A stretch of DNA of 64,000 nt from Mercenaria mercenaria (Eukaryota; Mollusca; Bivalvia; Venerida; Veneridae): NCBI RefSeq assembly GCF_021730395.1, contig NC_069373.1, positions 50,620,501-50,684,500 on the forward strand. Reading direction: 5' to 3'. Positions 50,803 through 61,819 of this stretch are shown here, piece by piece (position 1 is the first letter of the stretch; every line of letters starts with the position of its first letter). A program made the position numbers and the translations under genes. Under the pieces are notes generated by a model. It had not been told where the DNA came from. It did no database searches and worked only from the letters and a program-made list of their open reading frames with translations.

Positions 50803-51375
50803 GAGCAGCTACAGTGTTACAGAACCTGTTGACAATATTAACCAAAACTTGAGCAACTACAGTGTTACAGAACCTGTTGACAATATTAACCAAAACTTGA
50901 GCAGCTACAGTGTTACAGAACCTGTTGACAATATTAACCAAAACTTGAGCAACTACAGTGTTACAGAACCTGTTAACAATATTAACCAAAACTTGAGCAG
51001 CTACAGTGTTACAGAACCTGTTGACAATATTAACCAAAACTTGAGCAGCTACAGTGTTACAGAACCTGTTGACAATATTAACCAAAACTTGAGCAGCTAC
51101 AGTGTTACAGAACCTGTTGACAATATTAACCAAAACTTGAGCAACTACAGTGTTACAGAACCTGTTGACAATATTAACCAAAACTTGAGCAACTACAGTG
51201 TTACAGAACCTGTTGACAATATTAACCAAAACTTGAGCAGCTACAGTGTTACAGAACCTGTTGACAATATTAACCAAAACTTGAGCAACTACAGTGTTAC
51301 AGAACCTGTTGACAATATTAACCAAAACTTGAGCAACTACAGTGTTACAGAACCTGTTAACAATATTAACCAAAA
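50803..51375. repeat. 48-bp tandem repeat, 12 nearly identical units, open on both strands
   Basis: Unit contains 'gttacagaacctgttgacaa' and 'tattaaccaaaacttgagca'. It repeats exactly every 48 bases ('caatattaacc' at 50832 then every 48 to 51360). Variation is confined to two positions (gcagct/gcaact and gttgac/gttaac). Because 48 is a multiple of 3 and the unit lacks stops, both strands stay open (about 192 codons on +, 223 on -) as 16-residue repeats such as SSYSVTEPVDNINQNL. No start context, splice site or conserved domain supports a real protein; most likely a minisatellite. Confidence 0.92.
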
Positions 51376-51630
51376 ATAAGACCCAAACAAACCCAGAACA
51401 GCTCTAAACGGTCCATATGTATATCTGTATACGATATGGGACCAAGAAAGGTCCCACATGGGGCAAAATATCTGGGACCCATAAGGGACTCACATGGTCC
51501 CATATAGTACATGCCATATGGAACCCATGCCAAAATGATTTTTCAAAACCCATCTGGGACACATATGTGTAGCCCATATAGGTCCCATATGGCAAACCAT
51601 ATTCCCATATATGCTTGCGTGCTGGGATCA
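51376..51630. repeat. 'ccatatggg'-rich repeat element
   Basis: Repeated short motifs 'cccatatggca', 'ggtcccatatg', 'gggacccataagggac' in both orientations. Right end 'gcttgcgtgctggga' resembles an inverted terminal sequence and the left has 'cccagaacagc'. It may be one end of a non-autonomous element containing the adjoining 48-bp array (inference). Confidence 0.5.
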
Positions 51631-51952
51631 GCAATCAACATCTTGTTGGCATCGCTCCCTAGCTATATAAAGTTGCCTTAAAATTGATCATGTAGTTCAT
51701 TGACAGCTTGACACAAATCCTATGTACTCTCCAAATTGATGTCTATTGGCCTGTAGAGGAAGCAAGTGATGGCTAGTGTCTTAATTTACGCTAGTGGTGT
51801 TGTAGGCTGCTGCAATAAATTCTGATAGTAAGTCAGTGGCGATCTCTGTGGCTTCTCTGAATGGTAGCCTGTGTGTGCTGATGAGACACGAATCTCTAGT
51901 TGTCTGGTAGGTGCCCCAAAGTCCAGACACGGGCTAAAGTTGAAGTAAGATA
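51631..51952. other. Non-coding stretch
   Basis: No exon or repeat recognised between the 'ccatatggg' element and the foldback MITE. Confidence 0.35.
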
Positions 51953-52175
51953 TGAGCCGTGCCATGGGAAAACCAACGTAGTGGCTTTGCGACCAGCATG
52001 GATCCATCCGCGCAGTCTGGTCAGGATCCATGCTGTTCGCTAACAGTATCTCTAATACCAATAGGCTTTGAAAGCGAACAGCATTGATCCTGACCAGACT
52101 GCGCGGATGCGCAGGCTGGTTTGGATCCATGCTGGTCGCAAAGCCACTATGTTGGTTTTCTCATGGCACGGCTCA
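51953..52175. mobile_element. Foldback MITE family 'TGAGCC', copy F
   Basis: TGAGCC at 51953, GGCTCA ending 52175; the left arm lacks a short 'agaccagcctgcgc' segment, the right arm is complete. Confidence 0.8.
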
Positions 52176-52655
52176 TATGTCACAGTTACTGCATGTCTAA
52201 CGTAAATCTGTGTGTTTCAGTCCATAGTATATAACAGCATGTCTAGACAACCCTTATGGAACCAACGTTCACTGTCCGAACAAGCAATCGAAAGTATTGT
52301 TCTCACTATAAACAAGTTCTACCGCACTCGCAGTATGGATACTTTACAATCCTAGGCGCAGGTTTTGGACGATAATGCGAGGCATATACATATAAATAGG
52401 TAAAATAATTGGCCAGATCGGCATCAGTAAAGGATGTATGTATGGTTTCTTGCGGTTATAGTTAAATATGCCAGATCAAACTGGAAATATGCGTGTGATA
52501 CGCATCTAGATGGTCGGTGGTTCCTGATAGTACAGTTAAAAGCAGGCAGCAACGGAAAGAAATCTATTTTGACTAGATCTATAAACAAATAGAATTCCTG
52601 TCGGCCACTTCCTGTCTGTGTGACGTCATTCTCCAGATGAGAATACTAGTAGCCT

Positions 52656-52773
52656 ATAGGTTATAGATCATTTATTGAACTTCTAATGCAATTAAGTTTG
52701 CCGAAACGGAGCGTAGCGTATTGAAGGCAAAACTTAATGCGTTAGAAGTTTAATAAGTGTATCTATAACCTAT
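52656..52773. mobile_element. Short foldback (hairpin) element
   Basis: Inverted arms of about 48 bases ('ataggttatagatcatttat' versus 'ataagtgtatctataaccta' on the same strand) around 'gaaacggagcgtagcgtatt'. The only other sequence visible is the GC-richer centre. Looks like a small MITE of a family not otherwise seen in this window. Confidence 0.7.
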
Positions 52774-53278
52774 TTATAGTTTAAACGTCCCATTTCATTT
52801 AACTGACAGGTCAAAGAAACAAAAAGCTCTCTCTGAAGTAAACTAAACCACGCCTCCTCAGTCTCTTGGAATTCATTGGCTAGTCTTATCTTCACTCATG
52901 ATGGAGAAGTACATGTTTACTACAACTTTATACAAGGTCATTTTAGTGCCACTTTTAGCAAAACAGCTGGAAGATTTCAATTTAGTTTATATCATAAATA
53001 CATAGTAGACGACTAAGTCTTATCAAGTATATATAGTTTGTGGAACACAATTTTATATTCTTATTCAATGGAAATATAAAATGCAGGTTTAACTCTAAAT
53101 GATCTAACAGTACAATTAAAGCAACTACATGTATAAATAAAACAAGACAAAGTAGAATCTTAAGTGCACCCTGGGTTTTTTTTTTAGACCAGTAGAAGTG
53201 AAAGGTGCAGAAAGGTCAAACTTGAACTATGAAAGTACAGCTTGCATTAAAATGAAACTAAAAACATAATTTGATATT

Positions 53279-53497
53279 TGAGCCGCGCCATGAGAAAACC
53301 AACATAGTGGGTTTGCGACCAGCATGGATCCTTACCAGATTGGATCCATGCTGTGCGCTTTCAAAGCCTATTGGAATTAGAGAAACTGTTAGCGAACAGC
53401 ATGGATCCTGACCATGCAGACTGTGTGGATGCGCAGTCTGGTCTGGATCCATGCTGGTCGCAAACCCACTATGTTGGTTTTCACATGGCACGGCTCA
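53279..53497. mobile_element. Foldback MITE family 'TGAGCC', copy G
   Basis: TGAGCC at 53279, GGCTCA ending 53497; left arm shortened ('ggatccttaccagattgg'), right arm complete with an extra 'catgcagactg'. Confidence 0.78.
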
Positions 53498-54562
53498 TTT
53501 ATCTATTTGGTCCGTTTAGTACATAGACACATTATTTCTTGTATGCAGTCCCTGCTTTGGTAATTGCTCCGCCTCCTACAATGTGGGAAATCCATAGTAG
53601 GCGGAACAATGAATACTCATTAATTTTGAACTACTTCATGATTCTTCAGTTATGAAACAATATGAAAACAAGTTAAAGCATATCAAAAGTTCCTTCTAGG
53701 GCACATCTATATAAATATAAAATGACCATCTTGTAAAATTTTGGTTGCAATGTCTGTTTTATACTGCCAAAAAATATCAGGTAAGTATTTACGCAAGTTA
53801 TTTAACATAAATTGTTAAATCCAACAACAAATTAAATCTGTTACCTCTTTCAGTAGATTAAATACGGCAATAGTACATATCACTAGGTCACACTCAATGC
53901 GGTCATCCGTATTATTAGTAACAAACACTTCTGGCGGAGAGATTTTCCATCCCATGTGTAAATTTGTTGCCATAATTAGAGGGTCGCAGTGGGGTTTGTT
54001 TTCACATATTAACCATGCATTTGAAGGTAACGATAATATTTGGTTGTTTACATTTAAATTTGCTGATATATGTCTATCTGGTGAATGTACATATATTATG
54101 TTCAGGAGGAAGTAAAAGAATCAATTAATCATCCTCGGGTTTAGTATTGTGTAACCCATGGATTCCCCCCAATTGAGAAAGAATAGTTTAAGGTCAGAGG
54201 TTATTTCTAAGGTCACGGAGTTTTATTGGCCGGCTTGTAATGACAACAGCTTTCGGTATCAGTAGCTCAGTCAAGTGTGACTTATTAAAATGTAATATTC
54301 CTTCTCAAGAGAAGGAATAATAAGTTGGTTACTTTTTTGAAAATCCCTCGCTTGTCATTGGATAAAAATAATGTTTGAACTATAAATATCTTAAGAAGGC
54401 TATGAAACTTAGTAACGGGCAGATTATACTTTGTGGAAACACATGAAAATTAGTCGTTTTTACTAATTTCTCCATTCAAATTTGAAAAGCGTTTGTAACG
54501 CAGTACGGAGGTTAACTGCCTTAATTATAAATCTTAATATTTAACGGAAGTTAAGTACGTAC
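53498..54562. other. Non-coding stretch, no gene seen
   Basis: AT-rich; a small hairpin 'attccttctcaagagaaggaat' sits at 54298-54319. The frame at 53897-54115 has no recognised similarity. Confidence 0.4.
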
Positions 54563-54640
54563 TCCCTTTTGGTATATTGGTTAAGAACGCGGGAAAGTTT
54601 ATATTGCCGAGGACGCCATGGTTCGATCCCGACCCGTGCA
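54563..54640 (+). repeat. tRNA-like SINE head or tRNA pseudogene
   Basis: A-box-like 'tggtatattggttaaga' and B-box 'ggttcgatccc' with tRNA-like spacing, followed by a T run. Acceptor arms do not pair properly, so a functional tRNA is not called. Confidence 0.45.
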
Positions 54641-54879
54641 TGATTTTTTTTTTCTTGATTCGACATTTTTAAGATAGTTTAGAATTAAGAACGCATTTTC
54701 TAATGTTCATAATATGATCAAACTTACTGGAAGTAAGAGCATTTAAAGGGAAGTAACTCCGAAGAAAATTTTATCAGTTGTGTCCATATGACACATGAGC
54801 TTGTTATGTTGAATATTTATACAAAATTATTTAGATAACCATGCAAAGAGGAAAAACTAAAGACAGGGCATAACAAGTG

Positions 54880-56030
54880 ACATAAAATATTTTACAAACC
54901 AGACAGGAAAAGGTGAATGTTGACTTTTGCTCCAAGTGCCACCTTGTCGTTTGGGTTAGGGATCGGGATATTGTGCAAGGCACATTACTTCATTATGGGG
55001 AACATTTGTGCCAAATATATTAAAGTACTTTTGACGGGTAACAGAAATATGAACCAGACTGGGAAAAACCTACTGACATTTGATCTTTTTGTGTAACAAT
55101 GACCTTTGAGCTACGGTTCAGGGTGTTGTTCATGACATGCCATCTCATTCAGGGAACATTCGTGCCAAGTAATGTAAAAATCCCTTGGTTGATGATAGTA
55201 TTATATACCAGAAAGGGAAAAGTCTACTGACATTTGATCTCCAAGTGTGATCTTGACCTTTGAGCTTGAAGTCTAGGTTTTGCGCGTGGCAAGTCGTCTC
55301 ATTATGGGACAAATTTGTGCCATGAAATATTAAAATCCCTTGATGAATGACAGAGTTGCGGACTAGACAGGAAAAAAAACTAATTGACTTTTTACCTCTA
55401 AGTGTGACCTTGACCTTTGAGCTAGTGTTCAGGTTTTCTATATCACACGTCGTCTCATTTTGTGGAACATTTCTGTCAAGTGATATCAGAATTTCTTCAT
55501 GGAAGACTGACCTATGGGCCAGGCAGGAAAGGAATCTTACTGACCTTTTACCTCTGTATGTGACCTTGGCCTTTGGGCTAGGGTCTGGATGTTGCCCACG
55601 GCACATTTTTATTATGATGTGAAATAATATATTTGCAAGTTTGTGCCAAGTTACAATGTAATTCCTAAATGGGTGTCTGAGTTCCGGACCGGAAACCAAA
55701 CAGACCCTGTTAATGCCCTGCAAACTTTTGATCTCCGAGTGTGTCATTTCCCCTTAAGCTAGGGATCCAAAAATTGTGCATGACACAGATTCTTTCTTTT
55801 GGGAATATTTGTATCAGGTAATATTTAAATAGATAGGTTGAGTTACAGATCGGACAGGAAAAAAGCTGTATTGACCTCCAAGTGTGACCTTGACCTTTGA
55901 GCTAGTGGTCGGTTTTTTGTGTATGATAAGTTGACATTTGTGCAATGTGATATTACAATCCCTTGATGGATGACAGAGTTATAGACCTGACGGACAGACG
56001 AAATGACTGAATGACGGCAGACAATCCTAT
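54880..56030. repeat. ~155-bp tandem repeat element
   Basis: Diverged units with 'gtgaccttgacctttgagct', 'gtcgtctcattatgggac', 'tttgtgccaagtaatat', 'aatcccttgatgaatgacag' and 'accagacaggaaaa', repeating about every 155 bases (dominant motif near 55088, 55249, 55404, 55559, 55884). It ends with 'tgacggacagacgaaatgac'. Open frames across it (55145-55747 minus, 55347-55622 plus) are periodicity artefacts. Confidence 0.85.
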
Positions 56031-56138
56031 AGTCACCGTAACTAGTTTTCAATCAGTAGGGAACTATAACATTCTTAAAAGCATAGATATATGTGCATGC
56101 TATGTTAATAAGACTTGCTTTTGCAAAGCCGTTCTGGA

Positions 56139-56215
56139 TGCACTGATCGAGAGGGCTAAGACGCTGCCTTACTGAGGTGAAGGCCAAGCGTTCAATTCCT
56201 GGCTACTCCCACTGC
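56139..56215 (+). repeat. tRNA-like SINE head
   Basis: tRNA-like 'actgatcgagagggctaaga' and B-box 'cgttcaattcct', then 'ctcccactgcagtttgtcct'. Resembles a Leu/Ser-type tRNA-derived SINE head; no cloverleaf of a working tRNA. Confidence 0.45.
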
Positions 56216-56283
56216 AGTTTGTCCTTGGATAAGGCAGTTTATCTGTCGACCCAACAGTAAATGGTTACCAGCAAATTGCTGGA

Positions 56284-56304
56284 GATAAGATAAGATAAGA
56301 TAAG
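56284..56304. repeat. (GATAA)n microsatellite
   Basis: Four GATAA units followed by 'ggttttattcatgcc'. Read on the minus strand this is '...gaataaaacc(ttatc)n', which looks like the tail of a non-LTR element whose body, if any, lies 56305-56870; no reverse-transcriptase reading was recognised there. Confidence 0.55.
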
Positions 56305-57106
56305 GTTTTATTCATGCCATATGTCCAGCTACTGTTTGTAGCATATTTTTGTAGCACATTTTTCACAATCTATCACAGACAAATAACTATACTAGTCAAA
56401 TAAATAATACTGACAATTTATACCACAGCTTAAACATTAAGAGTATCACAATAATGCTATAATATCACAGTCAAAGTTTAATGACATATGCTTGCACAGG
56501 ATAACCCGATAAAGTCCGAAGACTTATTTCCATTGGGGTTGCTATGTTGCATTATAAGATATAATTGGTTTTTAACTGTTCTTAAAATAGGGTCTCTCAA
56601 AAGCTCTACATTGTTTCGCCAAGTTTCGCCAAATAAAATCTACTTTGCCTTTAACCCTTTAGGCCTACATCTAGTCAGTATGATCAGTGTTGGCAATTCC
56701 ATCATTCACAAAACATTCTGCAGAAATGTACATAAATGTACAAAATCCTTGAAAAGATCCTTTGAAAGCAAAGAATGCAACAAACCAACATAATAGCAGA
56801 CACGGTTTGATTGAGTCTGTACGTGAGAGGTATACAAAATGTGCAACGCCCTTCACACCCACTGGCACAGGCTAAAGCGGATTTTTATTGTGGTAAAACT
56901 GATCTTTTTTCCCAAGATCTGAAAGGATCAGAAAATATAATTAGTAATAGTCCAAGTACAGGCCGCCACAACGTATATGAAAAATACCTTTACCTGTACG
57001 GTATTTACCAGAATTTAGCCAAGGCGAAGGATTATAACGATATTGTTGCGTTATATTCGTGTACAATTTTGCTCTTTCCTTTTAAAATTTCGTAAGAAAA
57101 ATCGAG
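56305..57106 (+). other. Upstream region and 5' UTR of TIMM17
   Basis: No coding exon recognised before the TIMM17 start. Short frames (56488-56793, 56811-57095) show no similarity. The promoter and 5' UTR of TIMM17 should lie in the 3' part. Confidence 0.4.
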
Positions 57107-57132
57107 ATGGAAGAATACGCACGTGATCCTTG
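57107..57132 (+). CDS. TIMM17: TIMM17, first coding exon (26 bases)
   Basis: ATG GAA GAA TAC GCA CGT GAT CCT TG encodes MEEYARDP plus two bases of a Cys codon, then a GT donor (tg|gtttgt). Animal Tim17 proteins begin [21 protein letters not shown], and the exon at 63681 begins with the missing T followed by [12 protein letters not shown]. The phase thus joins exactly, with the intron splitting the codon of the conserved N-terminal Cys (a disulphide partner in yeast Tim17). Start context is gagATGg. Tim17 is an integral inner-membrane subunit of the TIM23 presequence translocase. Length and position agree with the family; the donor is not a strong consensus. Confidence 0.87.
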
Positions 57133-57469
57133 GTTTGTATAATTTGATTAATTCTGATGTATATAGTATGACAGATATTTCCTGTTTCTTTAATTGGACT
57201 CTATCCATTTGTTGAAAACAGTTTTAGATCCGATTTTGTGCATTTAACGTGCAGTTTGTCAGAGAAATTTGGAGGTCATGTCAAAACCGGTGGGTGGGGT
57301 TGCATTATGAAACAGATGTTAACCTTAATGACAATGAAATGCTCAATTGTTGATACGGGTAACCATATAGTAATAATTAATCTTGCTATAAATCAGATTC
57401 AAGTGTTCAGTTTGTATTTATAGTGATAAAATTTGAAAGTGTACAAAGTGAAAGTAGTGTAGATATAGA
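57133..57469 (+). other. TIMM17 intron 1, 5' part
   Basis: No gene seen; ends at the 5-bp duplication ATAGA (57465-57469) of the element that follows. Confidence 0.45.
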
Positions 57470-59034
57470 CAGGTCGGAGACTTCCCCTGGATTGTGAGAC
57501 AGTCTCTCGATCTAAACATTGTCTCTCGTTTGAAAGACAAAATGTCTTTCGATCGAAAGACTCAAATTAGCCAGGTTGGGGAAGGTATCAAATTTAGCTA
57601 ATTTAGCTATTTATAGCTAATATAGCTGTATATGACTTAAAATTGAACAAAAGAACTGCATGTTTCCATTAATTGCTCTTAAACTGTAAATAGGTGCATA
57701 TTATTTACTTGCATATTAACTGAAGTTGGCATTTGTAACATTTTAGAGAAATAAAATAAAATATTTACCGATGCGTTTTTTCAGAAATAATTTCAATTTA
57801 TCCTTGCATCACACAAAGCAAATTATCTGATAAGTACAAAAAACAAACATTATTTTTCACAATTTTGCTAATTTTCAGCTCTTATTTCCTAAGCACTCTT
57901 AACACATCTATGAAAATATGTTCAGAAAGTTGTGATTTGTGAAAGATCTGGGATATCACACAACATGTTTTATAGCTGGCATGTATAATGTGTAACCAAT
58001 CCAAGGGAGGTGAAAAGAATTGAATGAAGATTTAAACTTGCACATTTTTCAAGGAAATTCCATGCAATAATACAGTTACACATGATTTCCTCCTACCAGC
58101 TTAATGTCTTATATAAACACTGCATGGTCATCACATTGTTGTTAGGCTAAGACAAGTTGTTTTTGTGTTCAGTGTTTGTGTCAACAATAATTAACTGACA
58201 TTAGTTGCAATTAAACAAAATTGTGCATACTTGTAGCATAAGCTAAACGATCAAAATTTTATGTAATATCAAAATACTTTGAAATAGATCTAGTAATGGG
58301 CAGAAAACTACCATTCAGGGGATGTTAAACTTTCATTCAATTTACATTGGCCTTAAAGTCACTCTAGGTGTTTAATACAGGCTATTGTGGTTACTGGCAC
58401 AACTGGGCTTAATTCTCCAATTAAACAAAGCAATTAACAATAACTGCATCGGTAAATGTTGTACTTGATTGATCAGTTCTGTGTAGAAAATTGTGTGAAA
58501 TAGATGGACACAGTGACAGGATGCTCGTGTTAAAAATATGAGCAAGGGTGAGAAAAATATACATTTCTTTTGTTCACTTTTTAGCCATATGTAGGTATAT
58601 TAGCTATAAATAGCTAAATTTGCTAAATTTAATACCTTCCCCAACCTGTTAGCTTAAGCAATAAAAATCAATGAAAGAGTAATTAAAACTCTCTTTTTAG
58701 AATGTGCAAATTTATTTCAAATATAGAAAATTATCTTTCTTTTATCATATTTTCAAAACCAATATTATTTGGGAATTTTGCTTAAGCATTATAATGCTTA
58801 AGCAAACTTCTATGGCAATGTGTTTCTTGTAAAGTTTACTTGCAATAACAAGTTGTTTCAATGAATAAATAATGCGACTGTAATGAAATGATTGTTTTGA
58901 TAAGGATTTCATGTTTTTTCAACACTTAAGCTAAATACTGTCTTTCGATCGAAAGACATAAATTTTGTCTTTCAAACGAGAGACAGTGTTTAGATCGAGA
59001 GACTGTCTCTCAATCCAGGGGAAGTCTCGACCTG
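57470..59034. mobile_element. 1.57-kb terminal-inverted-repeat element with 5-bp target duplication
   Basis: Ends CAGGTCGgAGACTTCCCC and its inverse, flanked by ATAGA on both sides (57465-57469, 59035-59039). The inverted repeats extend about 95 bases and include internal palindromes ('gtctctcgtttgaaagac', 'gtctttcgatcgaaagac'). A second nested inverted pair lies further in ('ggttggggaaggtatcaaat' at 57574 versus 'aataccttccccaacctgtt' at 58629, with 'agctatttatagct' repeats). No ORF of transposase length, so non-autonomous. Superfamily not assigned. It lies inside TIMM17 intron 1. Confidence 0.88.
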
Positions 59035-59228
59035 ATAGATTGATGGAACGTATGCTCGCGGTATTTCGATAAATACGCTCTCTGCAGAAGCACAGATAAA
59101 GATATTTCATCATGCTATGTTCAACACCGACCAGTTGTGAAATGCCTTTACAACAAACTTAGCGCTAGCTGCACGTGCCGCTCACGTGACATATACAGCA
59201 GCCGATACATTTTACGCAGTCCCAGGGT

Positions 59229-59686
59229 GCGACACCTTATGTACCAGTCACTTTATGTACCACTTTGACAGTGTACCACCCATATCGCGGGCTTAGCGCA
59301 AAACGGTTGTAACTCCTTCTTTATTTCATATAAGTTACAACCGTTTTGCGCTAAGCCCGCGATATATTATATAGTAATTGTATCTCATTGTGTAGCACTG
59401 TCAATATGTGTTAATTACCTGTGAAAACAACCTTGATTTAATCAGCTTAAGTCCATAGAATGTTGTTAACATTCCTATGTGCATATAAATTACCTTGTCC
59501 TTATTAATTATGACAATTAACATTTAATTTAGTAAAAAAACATTTCAAGTAACATAAAATAAAACATTTTCATTAAATCAAAACAAAAATGATCATCTAC
59601 TATATATCATATATGTGGTACATAAGGTGTCCAAAGTGGTACATAAAGTGCTTGTACATAAAGTGTCTGGTACATAAAGTGACACA
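59229..59686. mobile_element. Non-autonomous DNA element with clustered 'tgtacca' end repeats, longer copy
   Basis: Left end 'gacaccttatgtaccagtca' with further 'ctttatgtaccactttgac'; right end has the inverse as a cluster ('ggtacataaggtgtccaaag', 'gtggtacataaagtg', 'tgtctggtacataaagtgac'). Body matches 38945-39222. The sub-terminal repeats resemble transposase-binding arrays (inference). It carries a perfect palindrome insertion at 59282-59365. Confidence 0.75.
59282..59365. mobile_element. Perfect 33-bp-arm palindrome nested in another element
   Basis: Arms 59282-59314 and 59333-59365 are exact inverse complements ('atatcgcgggcttagcgc...' ), with an 18-base loop 'ccttctttatttcatata'. The related element at 38904 reads straight through the site ('ccacctatatattatatag'), so this is a precise insertion next to ATAT. 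Confidence 0.88.
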
Positions 59687-60415
59687 TTCTCACGCAGTCT
59701 GTATTTGTCGCAGAAATCTCAGGCAAATATTTCAAAATCACCCAACTAAAGTTAGTTTTTTAGAAATCATGCATTGCATTCAGATATAAGATACATTTAA
59801 AAGCAAGATGTGATGAATGTGACGCCTGGCTACACTACGAGTGCCTGTCGAACCATGAAAACACGATGTTGATCTTAGTATTTTGACAAAGTCTAAATGG
59901 CTCTTTTCTGAGATGTGGGGAGGAATAATTTTCCCACACACCAAAGAAGTGTAAGAAACATTAGTGAGTTAATCACTGTGATTGTTTGAATGATTATAAC
60001 TTGAACATTCTGTTTTTTATATAACATTATGATACGTTTTTCAGCTTTGTTCTAATAGTGACTCCATTTCTGTAAGGGAAATATACACATAGAGGCACAT
60101 ACTAAATTTTATCCTCATTTCTTTTGTTTTTCGCATAATAAATGAGTAATGTTTTAATATTATATTCGCATATGCTTGTTTGTTAATTTTTAGCCTGCTG
60201 AATTTTTTTTTCGCCCTTAGTTTAATATATATATAATATACTACGACTAAGTCACGTGATGACGCACATCAACAATATGTTTCCATAAAAGGAGGATAAC
60301 TTTATGTTATTGCATAAGCAAATCAAAATAATAATTGTTTCTTGCTTCTTAAAAAGATAATATGTACAAAATACTGCGAGCATAGGTTCCACCACTCTAG
60401 TTTAACTTCCACCCA
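59687..60415. other. TIMM17 intron 1, no feature
   Basis: AT-rich; no exon or delimited repeat. A short 'ttgatgaatgtgacgcctggctacac' region looks like a degraded fragment but was not identified. Confidence 0.35.
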
Positions 60416-60540
60416 CCCGCTTAGCTCAATTGGGAGAGCACAGATCTACTGATTTCAGGGTCATGAGTTTGATCCCTGTGCAAGATGTATGTTTCCATGA
60501 CAGTTTTATAAAAGACATTGTGTCTGAAATCATTCATTTA
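60416..60540 (+). repeat. tRNA-derived SINE, 5' fragment
   Basis: Head 'cccgcttagctcaattggga' and B box 'gagtttgatccc', then 'ataaaagacattgtgtctga', ending abruptly. Same family as 28041. The CAGGGCC element starts 30 bases beyond. Confidence 0.75.
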
Positions 60541-60569
60541 ATGGTTTATTATTATTTACTGTGTATACT

Positions 60570-61603
60570 CAGGGCCTCCTCTGGGTTTTTCATACTTGTC
60601 GCCAACCTTTTCGCCAATTTGAAAAAGTTGGAGCCACTTTAGAGCCATTTTTGAGCCAAAGTTCTGAGCCACTTTTATTTCTTTTAGTTGGCTGTCATAG
60701 TGTGCATAGAGAAATAAAATATTGTAAATAATTTCATTAGGAATAATAACAACTTTTGAAGGTGTATTAGTTTATTGTAGAAGTAAATTCAATTTGTAGT
60801 TGGATAAAAAATGACACAAATCATTCTCTAATTCAAGAATCATATCTATCCATGTCAGAATTACCAATATTTCAGGACTCATTTATTTTCGGAAAGGAAA
60901 ATTCGGATTTTTTTCTATTCTAAAAGGTCGAGTTGAACACTCTTCTAATGATTTTTAAGAAGCCACGGTAGCAAGTGATATCTTCCAGTTTCTGAACATT
61001 TCAATTTCAAAGAAATTAACCAGGTCCAGGATGCAAATTGAGGCCGATGTGTTTTAATTTTCGGATCCATCGTTAAAATCTTTTATGAAAACTAAGGAAT
61101 CAAAAATTATCTTGCAAAAAAGTAACAAATTAAATGTATCTTTCGAACTTATTTAAAATTCGTCAGTCATACAACTGCATGCCACAAACATGACAATCTT
61201 TTTTTTGTAAAAAATCGCAACACAAAAAGTACACCGTAATCGGCGTTAATTTTGGTGAATTCTCGGCAGAGGTCAAACATACAAGCTGGCAGATGTTTTG
61301 ATTACTGATTAATCTTCAATTCGCACATTATTACGCAATTATCTTCTCAAAGTGTCAACCAACTTCAATAGTCGAATTGTCAAATACACCGCCTAGACTG
61401 GTTATCGATTTTATTCACTACCAGCGTCTAGGTAAACACGTGTATCGGGAACCAATTCTTGGGCCGCTTATATCACTACGGAAAAAACAAATGCCGAGGA
61501 AAAAAACTATGCGCCACTTATTTTCGCCAGTTCGCAAAATTTAGCGCCAAATTCTTAAAATTATCGCAAATGGCGACATTGGCGATCGGCAGCGGAGGCC
61601 CTG
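60570..61603. mobile_element. 1.03-kb CAGGGCC-ended element with 5-bp target duplication
   Basis: Ends CAGGGCCTCCTCTG and the inverse of CAGGGCCTCCGCTG, flanked by ATACT (60565-60569 and 61604-61608). Sub-terminal 'tcgccaa' / 'ttggcga'-type motifs occur near both ends ('gtcgccaaccttttcgccaa'; 'gcgacattggcgatc'). No transposase ORF. CAGGG termini recall hAT elements, but those usually make 8-bp duplications, so the superfamily is left open. Confidence 0.8.
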
Positions 61604-61819
61604 ATACTCATAAAATTTGACAAATTTCAGGATAAAAGTATCAATAAGTAAACTATATCCTGTTTTCTCATATTCTCGGGGCTTAAGGGGTTGTTTTTAT
61701 TCCCAGTAACAGATTAACCATTTCATAAACAGCATTTGGGTGTTATTTTGTAGAAAATCTACTTGTTTTTCAGATGGAGTCATAAAAAATGTTGCAGAAA
61801 TTATCCCATTTTATTATTG
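61604..61819. other. TIMM17 intron 1, no feature
   Basis: AT-rich spacer between two repeat elements. Confidence 0.35.

Noticed and set aside
50702-51373. Longest open frames in the window (minus and plus over 50.7-51.4 kb) as a repeat protein
   Set aside because: Frames exist on both strands because the 48-bp unit has no stops; no conserved domain, start context or splice sites.
54563-54640. tRNA gene
   Set aside because: Good B box but no acceptor stem; kept only as a tRNA-like repeat.
55145-55747. 200-codon minus-strand frame
   Set aside because: Lies wholly in the ~155-bp tandem repeat; residues repeat with the unit and match no family I know.
56305-56870. LINE body upstream of the (GATAA)n tail
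   Set aside because: The tail is suggestive but I could not recognise any reverse-transcriptase motif on the minus strand.
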